Source: Daphnia pulex
Taxonomy: Eukaryota > Arthropoda > Branchiopoda > Diplostraca > Daphniidae
DNA: 64,000 nucleotides
Direction of reading: 5' to 3'
NCBI RefSeq assembly: GCF_021134715.1
Contig: NC_060020.1
Location: 8,060,001-8,124,000 of the forward strand
Shown here: in pieces, positions 1 to 11,239 of the stretch
How positions within the stretch are numbered: the stretch's first letter is position 1
Layout of the letters: each line of letters opens with the position of its first letter
The notes under the pieces: model-generated
Database searches by the model: none
Told to the model about the DNA's origin: nothing
The model's input: only the letters and a program-made list of their open reading frames with translations
Made by a program: the position numbers and the translations under genes

Positions 1-1
1 A

Positions 2-690
2 TTCGAGAAAATTCGAGAAAACATTTATTTAAAAAGGGGAGTTAGACAAGGATGCCCTTTGTCTATGTATTTATACATACTTTTTATAGACCCCTTTTTA
101 AAATTCATAAAAAAGAAGATCAATTCAACGCAAATATCACAATCTAGTCATCAAATCAGTGTTTTTGTGGATGACATATCCATTTTTATTCAAAACCTTA
201 CAGACATCGGAAAACTTGAAAATAGTATAGAAATATTTGAGAAAGCAACAAACTCGAAAGTTAAAAGAACAAAATCGTATCTTTTAAAATTGGGAGCATG
301 GAAAACTGAAACCCAGTGGCCAGTTATATGGATAACATCTCAAGAATCCATAAAAATGATTGGAATACACTGGTATGAAGATATTTTAACAACAATCGAC
401 AAAAATTGCACGAAAATTATTGAAAAAATGGAAAAAACCATTATAAATACTTTCAACCGCCTCCTCACCATCCAACAAAAAGTCATTTTCTTCAATAGTT
501 TTATTGTAACAAAATTTTCACACATAGCAAAGATTTTGCCAATTCCCAAAACACACACAGACAAAATACAGTAATTAGGACATCATTTTATTTGGAAACA
601 CAGACTGGAAAGTTTAGCAATAAATGAACTGTACCTCCCAATACTCCCAATACAACAACAAACCTATCATTTAACATCAATCTATAATTA
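2..690 (+). pseudogene. Non-LTR retrotransposon reverse transcriptase fragment
   Basis: The frame is open from base 2 to the stop at 572-574 and enters from outside the window. Visible RT motifs are GVRQGCPLS (the RT palm motif before the active site) and FVDDIS, a variant of the YxDD catalytic box. After these comes a KLGAW...IKMIGIHW segment, as in the thumb region of LINE-type RTs. Past the stop, the same frame continues with HHFIWKHRLESLAINELYLP, which matches the usual post-thumb 'F.W' segment, so the stop at 572 is a lesion. Endonuclease and 3' tail are not in view. It is a decayed LINE copy; I cannot fix the clade. Confidence 0.85.
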
Positions 691-1177
691 AACAAACAAC
701 AATATATAAAACACTTATCTAAACAAACATCAAAGGGTAACATAGCGTCAAACCTGGGATATTAGATTTATCAAATCTAACTTGCAATCAAACCTAACCT
801 TAAAATCAAATGTAAAATAATAGCTTCGTAAACCTGCATCAAACCTATTATCTATTATTCAACCGGGCAAATTTTTAAAGTAGCAAACAAGGAGCAACAA
901 GGTGGTCTCCCTCATAACGTCAGCCTACACCTATCGAGAGGGGGTGGTCACCCCAACAGACCCTAAAGGCAAAGAGGGGGAAATTTTGCTTTCGCGAGCG
1001 CTATGTGGCTTATAGGATGAAGCCCGGCATGGCCGAAAAACGAAGAAATTTTTAGGAATTTTTTCCAAAATTTCAATCGTTAATATCTCGGCTTCTTAGC
1101 CGAATATTAAAAAAAAATTAAAAAAGTATGAAGAGGTGGGCTATCCTATCATTTTTAAACAATTAGAATATTTCTAG
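691..1177. other. No gene seen; AT-rich repeat debris
   Basis: No supported coding sequence. A GC-richer patch at about 890-1035 stands out from its AT-rich surroundings and may be a piece of another dispersed repeat. Confidence 0.4.
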
Positions 1178-1207
1178 GTGCAGCAGTTGACGAGAAAACT
1201 GCTGCAC
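1178..1207. repeat. Perfect 11-bp hairpin
   Basis: GTGCAGCAGTT at 1178-1188 is exactly complementary to AACTGCTGCAC at 1197-1207, with an 8-nt loop. A second hairpin with a roughly 13-bp stem (AAATGACATAAAT and its complement) lies at about 1478-1519. Confidence 0.7.
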
Positions 1208-1338
1208 AAAAAACGAAAAAAATTTCTAATTTCGGCTACCCCCTCTCAGTTTTTTTTTAATATCTCCCAAACTACAAAAGCTAGGCGCACATGGTACGGG
1301 TTGAAACCTCGGTGGGTTCAATCCTCGACTGGCTCGGA

Positions 1339-2014
1339 AGCAAGCGGCCAAGTGTTGGTCTCATACCGAAGAAAATATTTTTCATACAGTCCCCTCCATA
1401 AGTATGGGATCACCCCGTGCCGTTCCATAAGGCGGCGTGTATTTTTCATATGGGTTTTTTGGTTGGCAAAAATCGAAAAAATGACATAAATTCACCAAAC
1501 TTGGGATTTATGTCATTTTACGTCTTTTCTATTGTCTGAATATTTTTCAAATTTTCCCCCCTATTTTTTATGCCTAGAAAAGTGGCGCACAAAGTATCGG
1601 ATCACTCCGACGCCGCCCGTGTTGTCTTATGGCGCAAATGGGCTTTTCATATTGCTTTTTATATATTTAATTTTCAAGAAGGAATTTTTATTTTCAAACC
1701 GTGTATACAATACCCTTTCATAAATTTACTGTCAGTTTTTCATGATGATATGAATTATTTTCGAATTTTCCCAGATTTATTCGTTTCCCGAGTTTCTGAA
1801 ATAAAAGACTGCAGAAGACTTCATTTACGGTTTTCAACCTCTATCAGCTAGCGTAGGCCGGAAAATTAGTGTCGTTTCTATACGCCCCTTAAGTAAAAAA
1901 GGAAGCAGAGCGCCAGTGGTGTATAGAAACGAAACTAATTTTCCGGCCTACGCCAGCTGATAGAGGTTGTAAAGAAAGCGGCCAAGTGTTGGTCTCATAC
2001 CGAAGATAATATTG
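1339..2014. repeat. Short direct repeat flanking a foldback
   Basis: The sequence AAGCGGCCAAGTGTTGGTCT and the following CATACCGAAGA occur at about 1342-1379 and again at 1976-2014. Between the copies lie a diverged internal repeat (ACCCCGTGCCG at about 1412 against ACTCCGACGCC at about 1604) and the foldback at 1835-1969. It looks like a broken dispersed repeat with a MITE inside. GGTTCAATCC at about 1315 resembles a pol III B box, so a SINE origin is possible. Confidence 0.45.
1835..1969. mobile_element. Foldback MITE, 49-bp arms
   Basis: The arm at 1835-1883, starting CAACCTCTATCAGCT, is the reverse complement of 1921-1969 with two mismatches in 49 positions. The loop is 37 nt. There is no coding capacity. 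This is the structure of a very short foldback MITE or of a tail-to-tail pair of element ends. Confidence 0.8.
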
Positions 2015-2021
2015 TTAATAT

Positions 2022-2063
2022 GTCACTTAGCTCAGTTGGTAGAGCGCTGAACTCGAGTTCAGA
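2022..2063 (+). pseudogene. tRNA 5'-half-like sequence
   Basis: TAGCTCAGTTGGTAGAGCG is a textbook D-arm/A-box. It runs into the palindrome CTGAACTCGAGTTCAG where the anticodon arm should be. No T-arm/B-box follows, so this is a truncated tRNA-derived piece (SINE head or pseudogene), not a functional tRNA. Confidence 0.6.
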
Positions 2064-3378
2064 TGGCGACAGATGACGACAGATTTCGGACTTTTCGTCT
2101 TAACAATTAGACAAAAAATATGCGGTGCGACCAGAAAAAAAATACATTTACTTAATTATTACTCCCGTAAAAAATGAAAAACTGCTAAAATAATTGCTTA
2201 ATGACTGGTGACATCTGGCGGTTGTGACTACAACTTTTCCACCTTAGGTATAAATTCCACTTTCCACAACAGCTTCCCTCGTTTTGATTTTTACAGAGGC
2301 TTGCCATGTCAAGGTCATGTTAAGGTGTGTACGGGATTTCTCTATCCTGCAAATATACCGCCGGAGGCCATGCGTGAACCTCTGTCGTGCAAACCACCGG
2401 AGGCTATGCAGGAAAACCAAATTTACCGCCGAAGGCCATTGCACTCATGCAAAGGTTGCTTAATGGAAACTGCTGTTGGTATAATGCCTATAATTCTGAT
2501 TTCGCGATCCAAAGGAAAGTGGTTCAAACCCAACAATTAAACGACATCGTTTTTCGTGATCATCTGCATGTGGGGGAAGGGTAAATGAAGCCAAGGTTTG
2601 GTAACGACCATATATCGTGATAAAAAAATTTTCACGCCAAAAACAATGAAACACAACAATCAATTCCGTTTCAAAATAGTTTCCCATGGTATACAAGAAC
2701 TAATGTAGTGATTATAGCGCTGATTGATGATGAAGAGGATCATGGTTCACATCCCATTAAAGTATACCTTTATTAAGGATAAAATATTGTTTTGACCTAT
2801 GTTTTTGTAGCCATGACTCAGACAAGTCAAAATTTCGTGAAAATTACAATTCTTTATGTAATGCTTTTTACCAGTTTTCATATTACATTTTTTTATTTGT
2901 ATTGTGTTCTAATTTATATATAAATATTTTGAAAATAATTGTATAATGAAAAAGTGGCAGTTTTGGGTTCTCATAGAGAACCGTCAACCGAACGAACGAA
3001 TCGAACCACAAGGTAATTCTTCTGAAAAGGCTTTGTCTCAATTTTTTAATTTGTTTTTTGGCTTCTTACATTAAACTCTAAAGATCGTTTGACTAAAAAA
3101 AAATAATTTATGTTATTCTTGATTAAATAAAATTTTAATAAAAAAAAACAAAGATTTTTCTCGTAAAATAGCTCTCCCCTTACCAATTAAAAATAATTTT
3201 CAGACAATGCAATGTCTTAAGACAATAAATATCTGATAAAACATCGTTCGTTGTTTTGTTCATAATCCCACGTTATTTTCAGTTTCTAATATTTTGAAAT
3301 TATTCATTGTAAAATTTCATGATATAATTGCTAAATACTTTTTTGAATTTAATTTGAAATAACTATTGAAAAAAACTT
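2064..3378. other. No gene seen
   Basis: Short open frames at 2208-2696 overlap on both strands and show no recognisable motif or consistent exon structure. The rest is AT-rich with poly-A/T runs. Confidence 0.5.
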
Positions 3379-3736
3379 AAGACTTTGCTATGTCTGAAGA
3401 AAAAAAAAGATAGAATCAGCCCTTTTGGTAAAGGACAAAAAACCTTCGACTTAACATATAATGACAAAAACATGAATAAGTCAACCTTAAATACAGCTAC
3501 CAATCACTAGCGCGAGGAAAAATATCGTTTTTAAAACAGACAAATCTTAAGACAATGCTTTGTCTAAAAAAGAGAGAGAATCAGCCCTCTTGGTAAGGCC
3601 GGAAAAAAAAAATCAACTTAACATATAATGACAAAAATATGAATAAGTCAACTTTAAATACAGCTACCAATCACTAGCGGGAAGTATAATATCGTATTTA
3701 AAACGGACAAATCTTAAGACAATGCTGTGTCTGTTA
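3379..3736. repeat. 178-bp tandem duplication
   Basis: Two near-identical head-to-tail units start at about 3379 and 3557. Each contains GAATCAGCCCT, ACTTAACATATAATGAC and ACAGCTACCAATCACTAGCG, and ends with the near-palindrome CTTAAGACAATGCTNTGTCT. Related TGTCTTAAGACA pieces occur at about 3205 and 3755, so the array may once have been longer. Confidence 0.85.
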
Positions 3737-5274
3737 CTTTGAAAATATGAAGACAAAGGTATGTCTTAATTCGGTGAGCATATGTTATCTATAAGTTAAC
3801 AAATAAAATTAATTTTTTTTAATTATTCAAATTTAGCTACTAACAAAAAGAAACACAAATAAACGATGATAACATTTTAGAATGCACCTGTTTAAAATGT
3901 CAACATCAATAATTTATTTTTTATTAGAATTTTAACAAAAACAACGTAGATGAACGAAAACGGAAGAAAATTGCCACAACAAAGAAAGCTAAAAGTGCTA
4001 AATTGGATAAAAAGAATGTGAGCGCCCAAAATCCTGACCATGACAGCGTCAGTGATATCTCAAGCATGGGTCATTCCATGACAAGTCGAATTTTTCCGTC
4101 GCAAAAAACCATTTTTTTGCTGTGGGTTTTTATTGTTATTAAGATTACTTTTGCCAAAGGAAAAATTTTCCGGTCAGCAGGAGCTGAGGAATAAATCCCC
4201 GAAATTTTCCCTTTTTTTTAATTTTTTAGATGCGTGTTTTTACGATTTATTTAACATTTGGCCTATTCATTTTTTTTAAGAAAAAAGAAAAAATTGTGAA
4301 AAGAAAGAGAAAATTTTTCTCTTTCTTCGGCTGGTATAAGAAACAAAGCATAAAATACTTAATGACATCTAGTGGTAGTGATTGAATTTAGGTTAAGGGT
4401 AAGTCCGAGAGATTTGAGGTTCATAGCAGTGGTTAGCTACGGGAACGTTTTACGCATCGAATCGCCGGGAATATTCCGCAATTTCGATATTGTAATTACC
4501 AATAAAGGAGGGTAGACCTTCTTAGTCTGGGAGCTCAGCAACAAAAGAATGATGATAATTTAGCAAAAGGTTTGAGGCTGAAATATGGTTTGGGAAAGAG
4601 GGATGAGACACAAGAAAAGCCACGTCTGTCTACTCGCCGGGGCGTTCAAGCGTGATTGGATCCCGAGGTCAGCGGGAACTGTAAAAAAATCTACTTTGTT
4701 TAGCAAGCCCAAATTTTCTCTAAGAAGCAAGCTAACATTATGTTGATCAATAATCCCGCATGGCAGACGTCAAATGACGGGACTATAATACCAACAGATC
4801 ATCTTAAAAATTAATAAAACCGTAATTTTGTTCAACTTTGTTTAGAAAATACAATTTTTACATTAAAATATAGAGAAACATCTGATTTATTATAATCCCA
4901 GATTAAACACGTCGATATCTGAGTCCTTGGGGGCACCAGACGGCGGTGTGTAACGGAATTTCACGTAATTTTACTCCTTAGTGGATACCGGCAACAATGT
5001 ATCCTGGGCGCTTAATTCAAAAAGATATCTACGTGAAAGTGTTTTGTCCGTTTTTTTTTGTTGGGAGCTGCTGTGGGAGCTTATATTGTCTACATATCTC
5101 CTTAGCTAATAATATTACCGAGAAATAATATGGTGAGGTATGGTATAATATGGGGAGGTATGGTGGCGACGATGGGGTAGTCGCAGTCCCGCGAGCCTGG
5201 AGTTTTTCTTGGTTATTTTTTTCATAGGCTCACATATAAATAATTAACAATAAAGGCAGCATAATTAGGCTAAA
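3737..5274. other. No gene seen
   Basis: AT-rich sequence with small open frames (for example 4003-4194) but no recognisable domain or splice structure. Confidence 0.45.
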
Positions 5275-5352
5275 ATTAATCATCCTCGGAATCAACAGCA
5301 CTATCATTGTCACTTGAAACATCCTCCACTTCTTCGTCTTATTTATTTTGGG
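5275..5352 (-). pseudogene. Acidic C-terminal exon-like fragment
   Basis: On the minus strand a short frame reads DEEVEDVSSDNDSAVDSEDD followed by a stop. Composition is typical of an acidic protein tail, but no upstream exon can be attached with confidence. It could be the last exon of a decayed transposon gene. Low confidence. Confidence 0.25.
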
Positions 5353-5979
5353 ACACAACGATGTCTTCTATATTTTAAACAAGCAGGAGCTATAGCTACT
5401 CTCCGCCGCGTTCCTTGCGGAAGCCAGCAGAAGGTCTTATCTTTTTAGACCTATAGAAATATGGTTTCACGAAATATGAAGGCCGGTATAATTAAAGGCC
5501 AATAGATGAGAGCTTCTAAAAGAAATATGTCGGTTGCTATGTCGGTTGCTTCTATCTATTTTTTTTTTGTTTTTTTTTTGTTTTGGACTTTTGGTTTCCT
5601 TTTTGTAACACTGCATACACGCAACTATTTTCGAATGGTCAAATGAGATACAAATATTTAGGGGATTTCCAAACATGAGCTTTTATTGTATCAACAATAT
5701 TAACCATTTGTCGCTGTCTATAAGCGTGTCTAGATTTATATCTTGCAAAATGGCTTGGCCTACGTCTGTATATATCTTGTTGATACGTATATGTAATTCA
5801 AATCTAATTAAATTTTATACGAGATTAGAATTATTTTAATAATCTTGCTGCGCGATTCAAAACTTTTCGATCCGATGAACCGACAGAACAGACTAGAAAC
5901 TGTACTCAACGGAAGGTTACAAACCTGAAATAAATTAACTTGCTAAAGACTAAAATTAAATTTCATTTAGAACATTATT
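5353..5979. other. No gene seen
   Basis: Nothing supportable; includes a T-rich run at about 5550-5590. Confidence 0.4.
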
Positions 5980-6284
5980 CACCCTTATGAAAAAACAGCT
6001 AGTTTCCAGCTTGTCTTAGCTTGACAATTTGGACCGCCAAGCTTGCAATTAGCTGATAAAGTTTAGGCTAAAAATGGACGATATTATCCTTCCATTTATA
6101 AACTGATTTTTAGTTGTTTAGGGTAAGCTTAAAGTAAGCTTAATTATTTTAGCTTTTTTCAAGCTTAGCTAATTCAACCAATAACTAGCTGATAAAATCT
6201 AGCTTTTAACAAGCCGATTTTAGTTAACTTGTTTTTGTCGTAACTTGAGGCGGAGGGTCGGGCAAATAAAACAAACTAAACATG

Positions 6285-7260
6285 TTAAAATTTTGAGTTG
6301 AATTCGACTTTGTATTTCAAAACACGACACATAATGTTGGGCATAATCACGCACTCTAACGAACAGACATAAACATCACTCAACACAACTAAGAGTAGAC
6401 AATAGAACAATACAAATAACAAACTTTTGAATTTCGAAGGAACTCCTGCAGTAAGTGGTGACGATGCCTCGTTTGCCAGCATCTTGTTTTTCTGCTTTTT
6501 CTCTCTTGTTTGGGCCGCAATGAGTTTGGCACTTACAGCTTCTTTAACTTGCTGCTCTGTCAGAATAGATCCTTTGTATGCTTGATCCCAATATGTTGCC
6601 TAAAACCTAAGAAGAAAGTGGTTAACTATCTGATGCATAAAAAAGGGAGTTTTTGGTCGATAACTTACCTATAATTTCATTCAAGGCCTCCTTGGGAATT
6701 TCTGGCTTTGACTTAGAGGTTAGAGCCTGGCATACTCGGGCAGGCATTGCCAGAGAGAGACATGTTGGCCAATTCTTCTGGCTGATACAAAGCGTCAAGC
6801 AATTTTGGAAATATCATCTACACATAAGGGGATAAAAACAAAAGAAAGTTTGGAATAAATCAAGGTGAAACGTAAAAATAGATATTTATAATACCACAGT
6901 GAAAGAGAATGAAGCCAGTCTTCATTATCAATTTCTTTCCATCACATTTCTCTGGAATTGAATAATCGGTGAAATGATAAGGGGTTTTATTATCATCCTA
7001 ACTGGTCCATCTGTAAAAAAAATTTTATCGTTAGAATAAACAGATACAAGTTTAATAACACAAAAAAAGAACAATAGAATTACCTGAAAACGATAACCTT
7101 TTCACTATGAATCCAAGAATCCAACAAAGAGATGTAGTCGATCAAATCCATGTTATCTAGACTAGATGTAGGCTTGAAGAAGCTTTGTACATCGTAGTGA
7201 TGATAAGGTTCTCATCAGTCCACTTAATAACAATGACTGGGGAATTTACATTTGCTTTTC
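6285..7260 (-). pseudogene. Decayed multi-exon gene inside element A, possibly BEN-like
   Basis: Coding-like exon pieces follow one another on the minus strand. One (7190-7085) reads SLDNMDLIDYISLLDSW, one (7015-6895) YHFTDYSIPEKCDGKK, and one (6835-6667) LLDALYQPEELANMSLSGN then SKPEIPKEALNEIIG. The last (6600-6420) reads GSILTEQQVKEAVSAKL with a Lys/Arg-rich tail. Introns with GT...AG borders fit between them, but stops and frame changes interrupt the reading. The LLDALYQPEELA...SG...P...L..I spacing resembles a BEN domain, a DNA-binding fold of animal chromatin proteins and some transposon genes. That assignment is tentative. Confidence 0.35.
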
Positions 7261-7742
7261 CATTCTATCATACAAAATGTAAATTCGTTATATGACTAAA
7301 GATAAAGTTTCAAAGCGTAAAATAACCAAAGCTTACACAAGGCTTGCATCAATTAAGCTAAAAAATGGTTTCAGAAAACCATTCTCTCTCCCCAAATAGG
7401 CTATAGGCTATGCAATATATAAAATAACAATTTTAAAAGTCAAAACTTACTTTTTATCTGCAATTGCAAGATATAAAACGAATAAAAATTTGAGAGCACT
7501 CATCAGAAGCACTTATGAGAACGCATTTCATTCAGAGTGACGATCTGAACATTTCAGTGCAGACGAGATTTTTTACGCGGGAAAAGCCACTGCATCTTTT
7601 TTTTCATTTACAATGTTGCTGTGCTGGTTTGCTGGATTTTCGAGGCTAATACTGTCAAGTCTTTGTTTTGTTTACTTTTCAAAATACTTCTTTCTAATTT
7701 CTAATCAGCCAATATATATGTCTCGTGTGTTAGACTAACGGT

Positions 7743-8106
7743 GTTCTGTATTTTACAAATAAAATACAAATAAAATACAAATAGCCTACAGCTGTATTTT
7801 TATTTTAATACGTACAGTATCCTGCATATAAATCCGAACCCCTTGGTATCTTTCTGTATTTAAAAAAATATTTCGGCATTTTTTTTCTTAATTCTAATAA
7901 ATGAACTTTGTAAAACAATTAATTCTACACGTAATATGAAGTCTTGAAAGTTAAAAACAAAAAATATAAGTTAAACTGGGCTTTTGAAAAAGAACTGCGT
8001 TCTGATTTTATTGCAGGATACTGTACACTAAAGTAAGTCACAAATACAAATAAAAATACAGCTGTATTTGTATTTTATTTGTATGTTATTGTTAAAATAC
8101 AGAACA
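7743..8106. mobile_element. AT-rich foldback MITE nested in element A
   Basis: The left arm (TTCTGTATTTTACAAATAAA, then ACAGCTGTATTTTTATTTT, then ACAGTATCCTGCA) is mirrored by the right arm (TGCAGGATACTGT, then AATAAAAATACAGCTGTATT, then AAAATACAGAAC). The arms are about 90 nt and the centre is unrelated. No coding sequence. Confidence 0.7.
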
Positions 8107-8936
8107 TGCTGGTTAACATTATAAATAAAGCTATAATTAACAATTAGCTGTTATTCAAATGCTAAAAAAGATCTTTTAGCAATGCTGTATGTTAAAAATA
8201 ACTTAAATTTAGCTGTAAAACAATTGGTTGATCCAAGCTTGCGGTACACAGCATAAATACCAGCTTAGATATAGCTTTAAAAAGACAGGTCGAATCGAGC
8301 TAGGGGTTCTAATCATAGCTTTAGCTTGAAGCAAGCTATGAAAAGACAGGCTAAAACAGTTTACCTGATGTTCAGGTATTTAGAAGGTGAGCTGCGCAAG
8401 CATGAAATAATTCAGATAATTGCCAGCTAGTGGCAAGCTAGAAATCACTAGCTTGAACCAAATCAGCTTGCCGCTAGCTTCAATGTCGATCAACTAGCTG
8501 TTTTTTTCGTAAGGGCATAACCAGTGATAAATTTTTTTTGTTTTTTTTTTGTTTTTAGCCCGTACGAAACGGCAAGCTGATTTTTAGCTTAATTACAGCT
8601 ATCCATTTAGGAGGGTAAAGCTAGCTGCTTCTAGGTTACATTTTTTAAAAAACAGCATGGAATTTCAGGGTTAGATTAAACTTAACATTAGCAGGGGAAA
8701 AAAGCTGGCCGTTTAGCAGCTATAGGACAGCTATGATTTATTAGCCTACTAAATACAAGCAAACCTTAAGCTAGTATATTTTTCCTATTTTATACTTAGA
8801 ATTACCTAGTATATTCTTCCTATTGCATACCTAGAATTAGTCACATACAAAAATGAGTTCAAATTTCTTTGTATTTGACGACGAGATTAAAATGCAAAGA
8901 CTAGGTTATACATATATTATGACAAAAATGGAGTTT

Positions 8937-9121
8937 AACAGCAAACAGATTGCTAAGTTGACGAGGGAAACAATAAGGCGCATAACTGGCAGTTTGTAGA
9001 GGGATGTAACAGCAAACATATTGCTAAGTTGGAGGGAAACAATAAGGCACATAACTGGCAGCTTGTAGAGGGGTGTAACAGCAAACATATTGCTAAGTTG
9101 ATGAGGGAAACAATAAGGCAG
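8937..9121. repeat. About 70-bp tandem repeat, 2.6 copies
   Basis: Units begin AACAGCAAAC at 8937, 9008 and 9077 (periods 71 and 69) and share TTGCTAAGTTG, GAGGGAAACAATAAGGC and CATAACTGGCAG. It lies between the left end of element B and its gene. Confidence 0.85.
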
Positions 9122-9282
9122 TAAGGAATAAAGGCAATAAGGAGTTCGGAAAGATGATGGCGTGTTACACCGAGATACTGGAGGAGTCAGAATAACTTCA
9201 TTGCGATGAACGGCCGAGTGAACGGCACCATTACTTGAGGCACTGCCACCAATACAGCGATCCTGTACATATAAACAAATCT

Positions 9283-10215
9283 TTACTCATGTATGCCAGT
9301 GATTATAAACACAGATTTAATAATTACTACATCAGTCCGGGGGATTTTGTTGCGGGTACGAGGAGGAGGAGATGGAGCCAGCCAATCTACTTCTTCATTA
9401 CCAGAGTCTGATTCTTCGCTTTCAGATGATGGTAGAGCACTAACACCCAAATCACTGACTTCATCAGCTGTTGGTTTGATTGCTTGATCTTTGCTTCTTG
9501 ATGGATTTGTTTTCGTTGTTTTTCTCTTGTTGTTATCTATGGGTTCTATGAATAAAAGATTAAGTATAGCAAACACTTTGCGAAAAAAGAAATATTAAAA
9601 GAAACCTGAATTTGAAGTATTCCCAACTGTTGGAGGCAAAGACTTCTTGGCATATGAAACAGAAGCAACAGGTTTGGGGGCCACTTGGGATTTTGGAGTT
9701 GAGTGCAAGATTTTGGTGGAGCGTGCAGATTTTGGTTTAGATTTCATCATTGCATCACGAGTTATTTCTAACACCTCCATGTCTTCTGTTAAAATGAAAA
9801 AACATTGGTTAGAAAGAGCATGCGATATAACATCAAGTTCAACAATACAACCACCTGAGAATGTAATTACATGCCCAGCTCTCAGTTCCAATTGGATCGA
9901 TGGGTCTTCACCTGAAGCACTGTGCTTGGGGAAACTAAACAAACATGATTTAATACAACTTTACGACATTTAGTTTAAATGTACCATTACTTTAAAGCAA
10001 CATCAGTCTTCCCAGAAATGAACTCTTTCAGCATGCGAATCTTGTCTTCAAGGTTTGGAAGCGACACGAATGTTTTGGGAAAGGCTATGGAATCCATAGG
10101 ACCAATACCTAGCTCTGGTTTAACCTTTTTTAAAGGAAACGAGAACGTAAATTGTGGGGTTTCCCATTTTTCCAATATTGTTAGGAAAACTATTCCTGAT
10201 AAGTCAAAACTATAA
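9283..10215 (-). CDS. Spliced gene of unknown function inside element B
   Basis: Three minus-strand exons join cleanly in frame. Exon 1 (open from about 10215 to 9995) ends GCTTTAAA|GTAATG. Exon 2 starts after TTTGTTTAG at about 9937 and ends TCAG|GTTTCT at about 9605. Exon 3 starts after TTATTCATAG at about 9545 and stops at 9283. Optional splicing of an in-frame segment at about 9860-9790 is possible. The protein has a hydrophobic N-terminal half, a Lys/Ser/Pro-rich middle, and an acidic Ser/Glu stretch (SSESEESDSGNEEVDWL) near the C-terminus. I recognise no domain and see no clear ATG, so the 5' end is probably missing. It may be the accessory or transposase gene of element B, or host sequence carried along. 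Confidence 0.45.
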
Positions 10216-11039
10216 ACTACTTCACACGTCGAAAAAGAAAACGCGTCATGGAGACGAAAGTGAACTAGAATAATGGCAGCTGGAAATACCTGAGCGCCAA
10301 AAATTGAAAGCGTTGCCAGATTGTGTTTTCGATTATTTTTTAAATACCAGCAATAAATGGAATAAAAATGAAATTACCGTAAAAAATTGCAAATTAAAAG
10401 AAAACAATGAGAATTTTCATTTGGAGATTTTAAATTTACTGTATTCAATCTGTTTCAATTGAATTGGGTAGGGCCTGGGTAGGGCAGTTACACTTGGATT
10501 TTTCCCACGAAAATGACAACCAAAATAAAGTAAAATTAACAGCAGCAGCCAGTGCTTATTCCACTCCAAAATTTTTCTTTAATTAGCCTCCAACGTTGTA
10601 AGTTAGCTGGTGGCCATCAATTATGGCCAAATTTTCTATACCCATAAAAATGTATGTTTATTTAAACAGAGGGCTCTGACTAAAAATTTTATTCGGTACC
10701 CTACGACTAGCTGAAAATAGCTTTATGCACAAAGGCTGGTCGCTACTAGCTACCCTTAGCTAAAACTTACTGCTGCGCAAATTAGATAAATTTTATAAGT
10801 CGAACAACTAGCTCGAAATAGCTTAACGTACATAGGCTGGTCGTTACTACCTACACATGGTTAAATTACTGCTGAACGCAAGCAGTCTAGTATCAACAGG
10901 TTTAAGCTAGCTGGTAGAAACGAGGCTGCTCCCGTTCAGCTGTAATGTAACTTAAAGAAAGATAGTTATGACCAACCAACGTACGTAAAGCTACTTTTTA
11001 GCTAGTCGTTCAGAGACCCAGCTAAACAAATCGTACGGG

Positions 11040-11239
11040 AGGTGGACAAAGTTAACAACTGAGAAAATAGATGTAGGTATATTGTTTCACATTATAAAAA
11101 AAGAACCTGTTTCAAAGCGAACGATAAATGAAAATCAATTAAAAAAACTCCGACAGTTTTGTATTGTTAGAAACGGAACTTACCCTGTTTGGCATATGGC
11201 TGGCTTTGCTACGTCGACAATTATGGTGAAAGATTCGTT
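11040..11239. other. Spacer between elements B and C
   Basis: About 200 bp without a recognisable feature. Confidence 0.4.

Larger units (their letters stand above)
5980..8518. mobile_element. Element A: 2.5-kb transposon-like unit with TAGCT-rich ends
   Basis: The left end CACCCTTATGAAAAAACAGC at 5980 is the imperfect inverse of TTTTTTTCGTAAGGGCATAA, which ends at 8520. Both are followed inward by AGCTAGTT. The inner flanks (about 6000-6240 and 8120-8500) are packed with TAGCT/AGCTTG motifs. Element B next door has matching ends (GCCCGTACGAAA) and the same motif. Exact termini and target duplication are not resolved. It holds a decayed minus-strand gene and a nested AT-rich foldback. Confidence 0.6.
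8559..11039. mobile_element. Element B: 2.5-kb transposon-like unit, sister of element A
   Basis: The left end CCCGTACGAAACGGCAAGCTG... begins at 8559 and the right end TCGTACGGG closes at 11039. The first 9 bp are inverted, and both flanks (about 8580-8770 and 10690-11010) are rich in TAGCT. Ends and motif match element A, which lies only 40 bp away. Inside are a tandem repeat at 8937-9121 and a spliced minus-strand gene. A 2-bp AG follows both ends, but I do not claim it as the target duplication. Confidence 0.55.

Noticed and set aside
2244..2696. Overlapping ORFs of 65-110 codons on both strands
   Set aside because: No motif, no splice logic and mutual overlap; likely chance.
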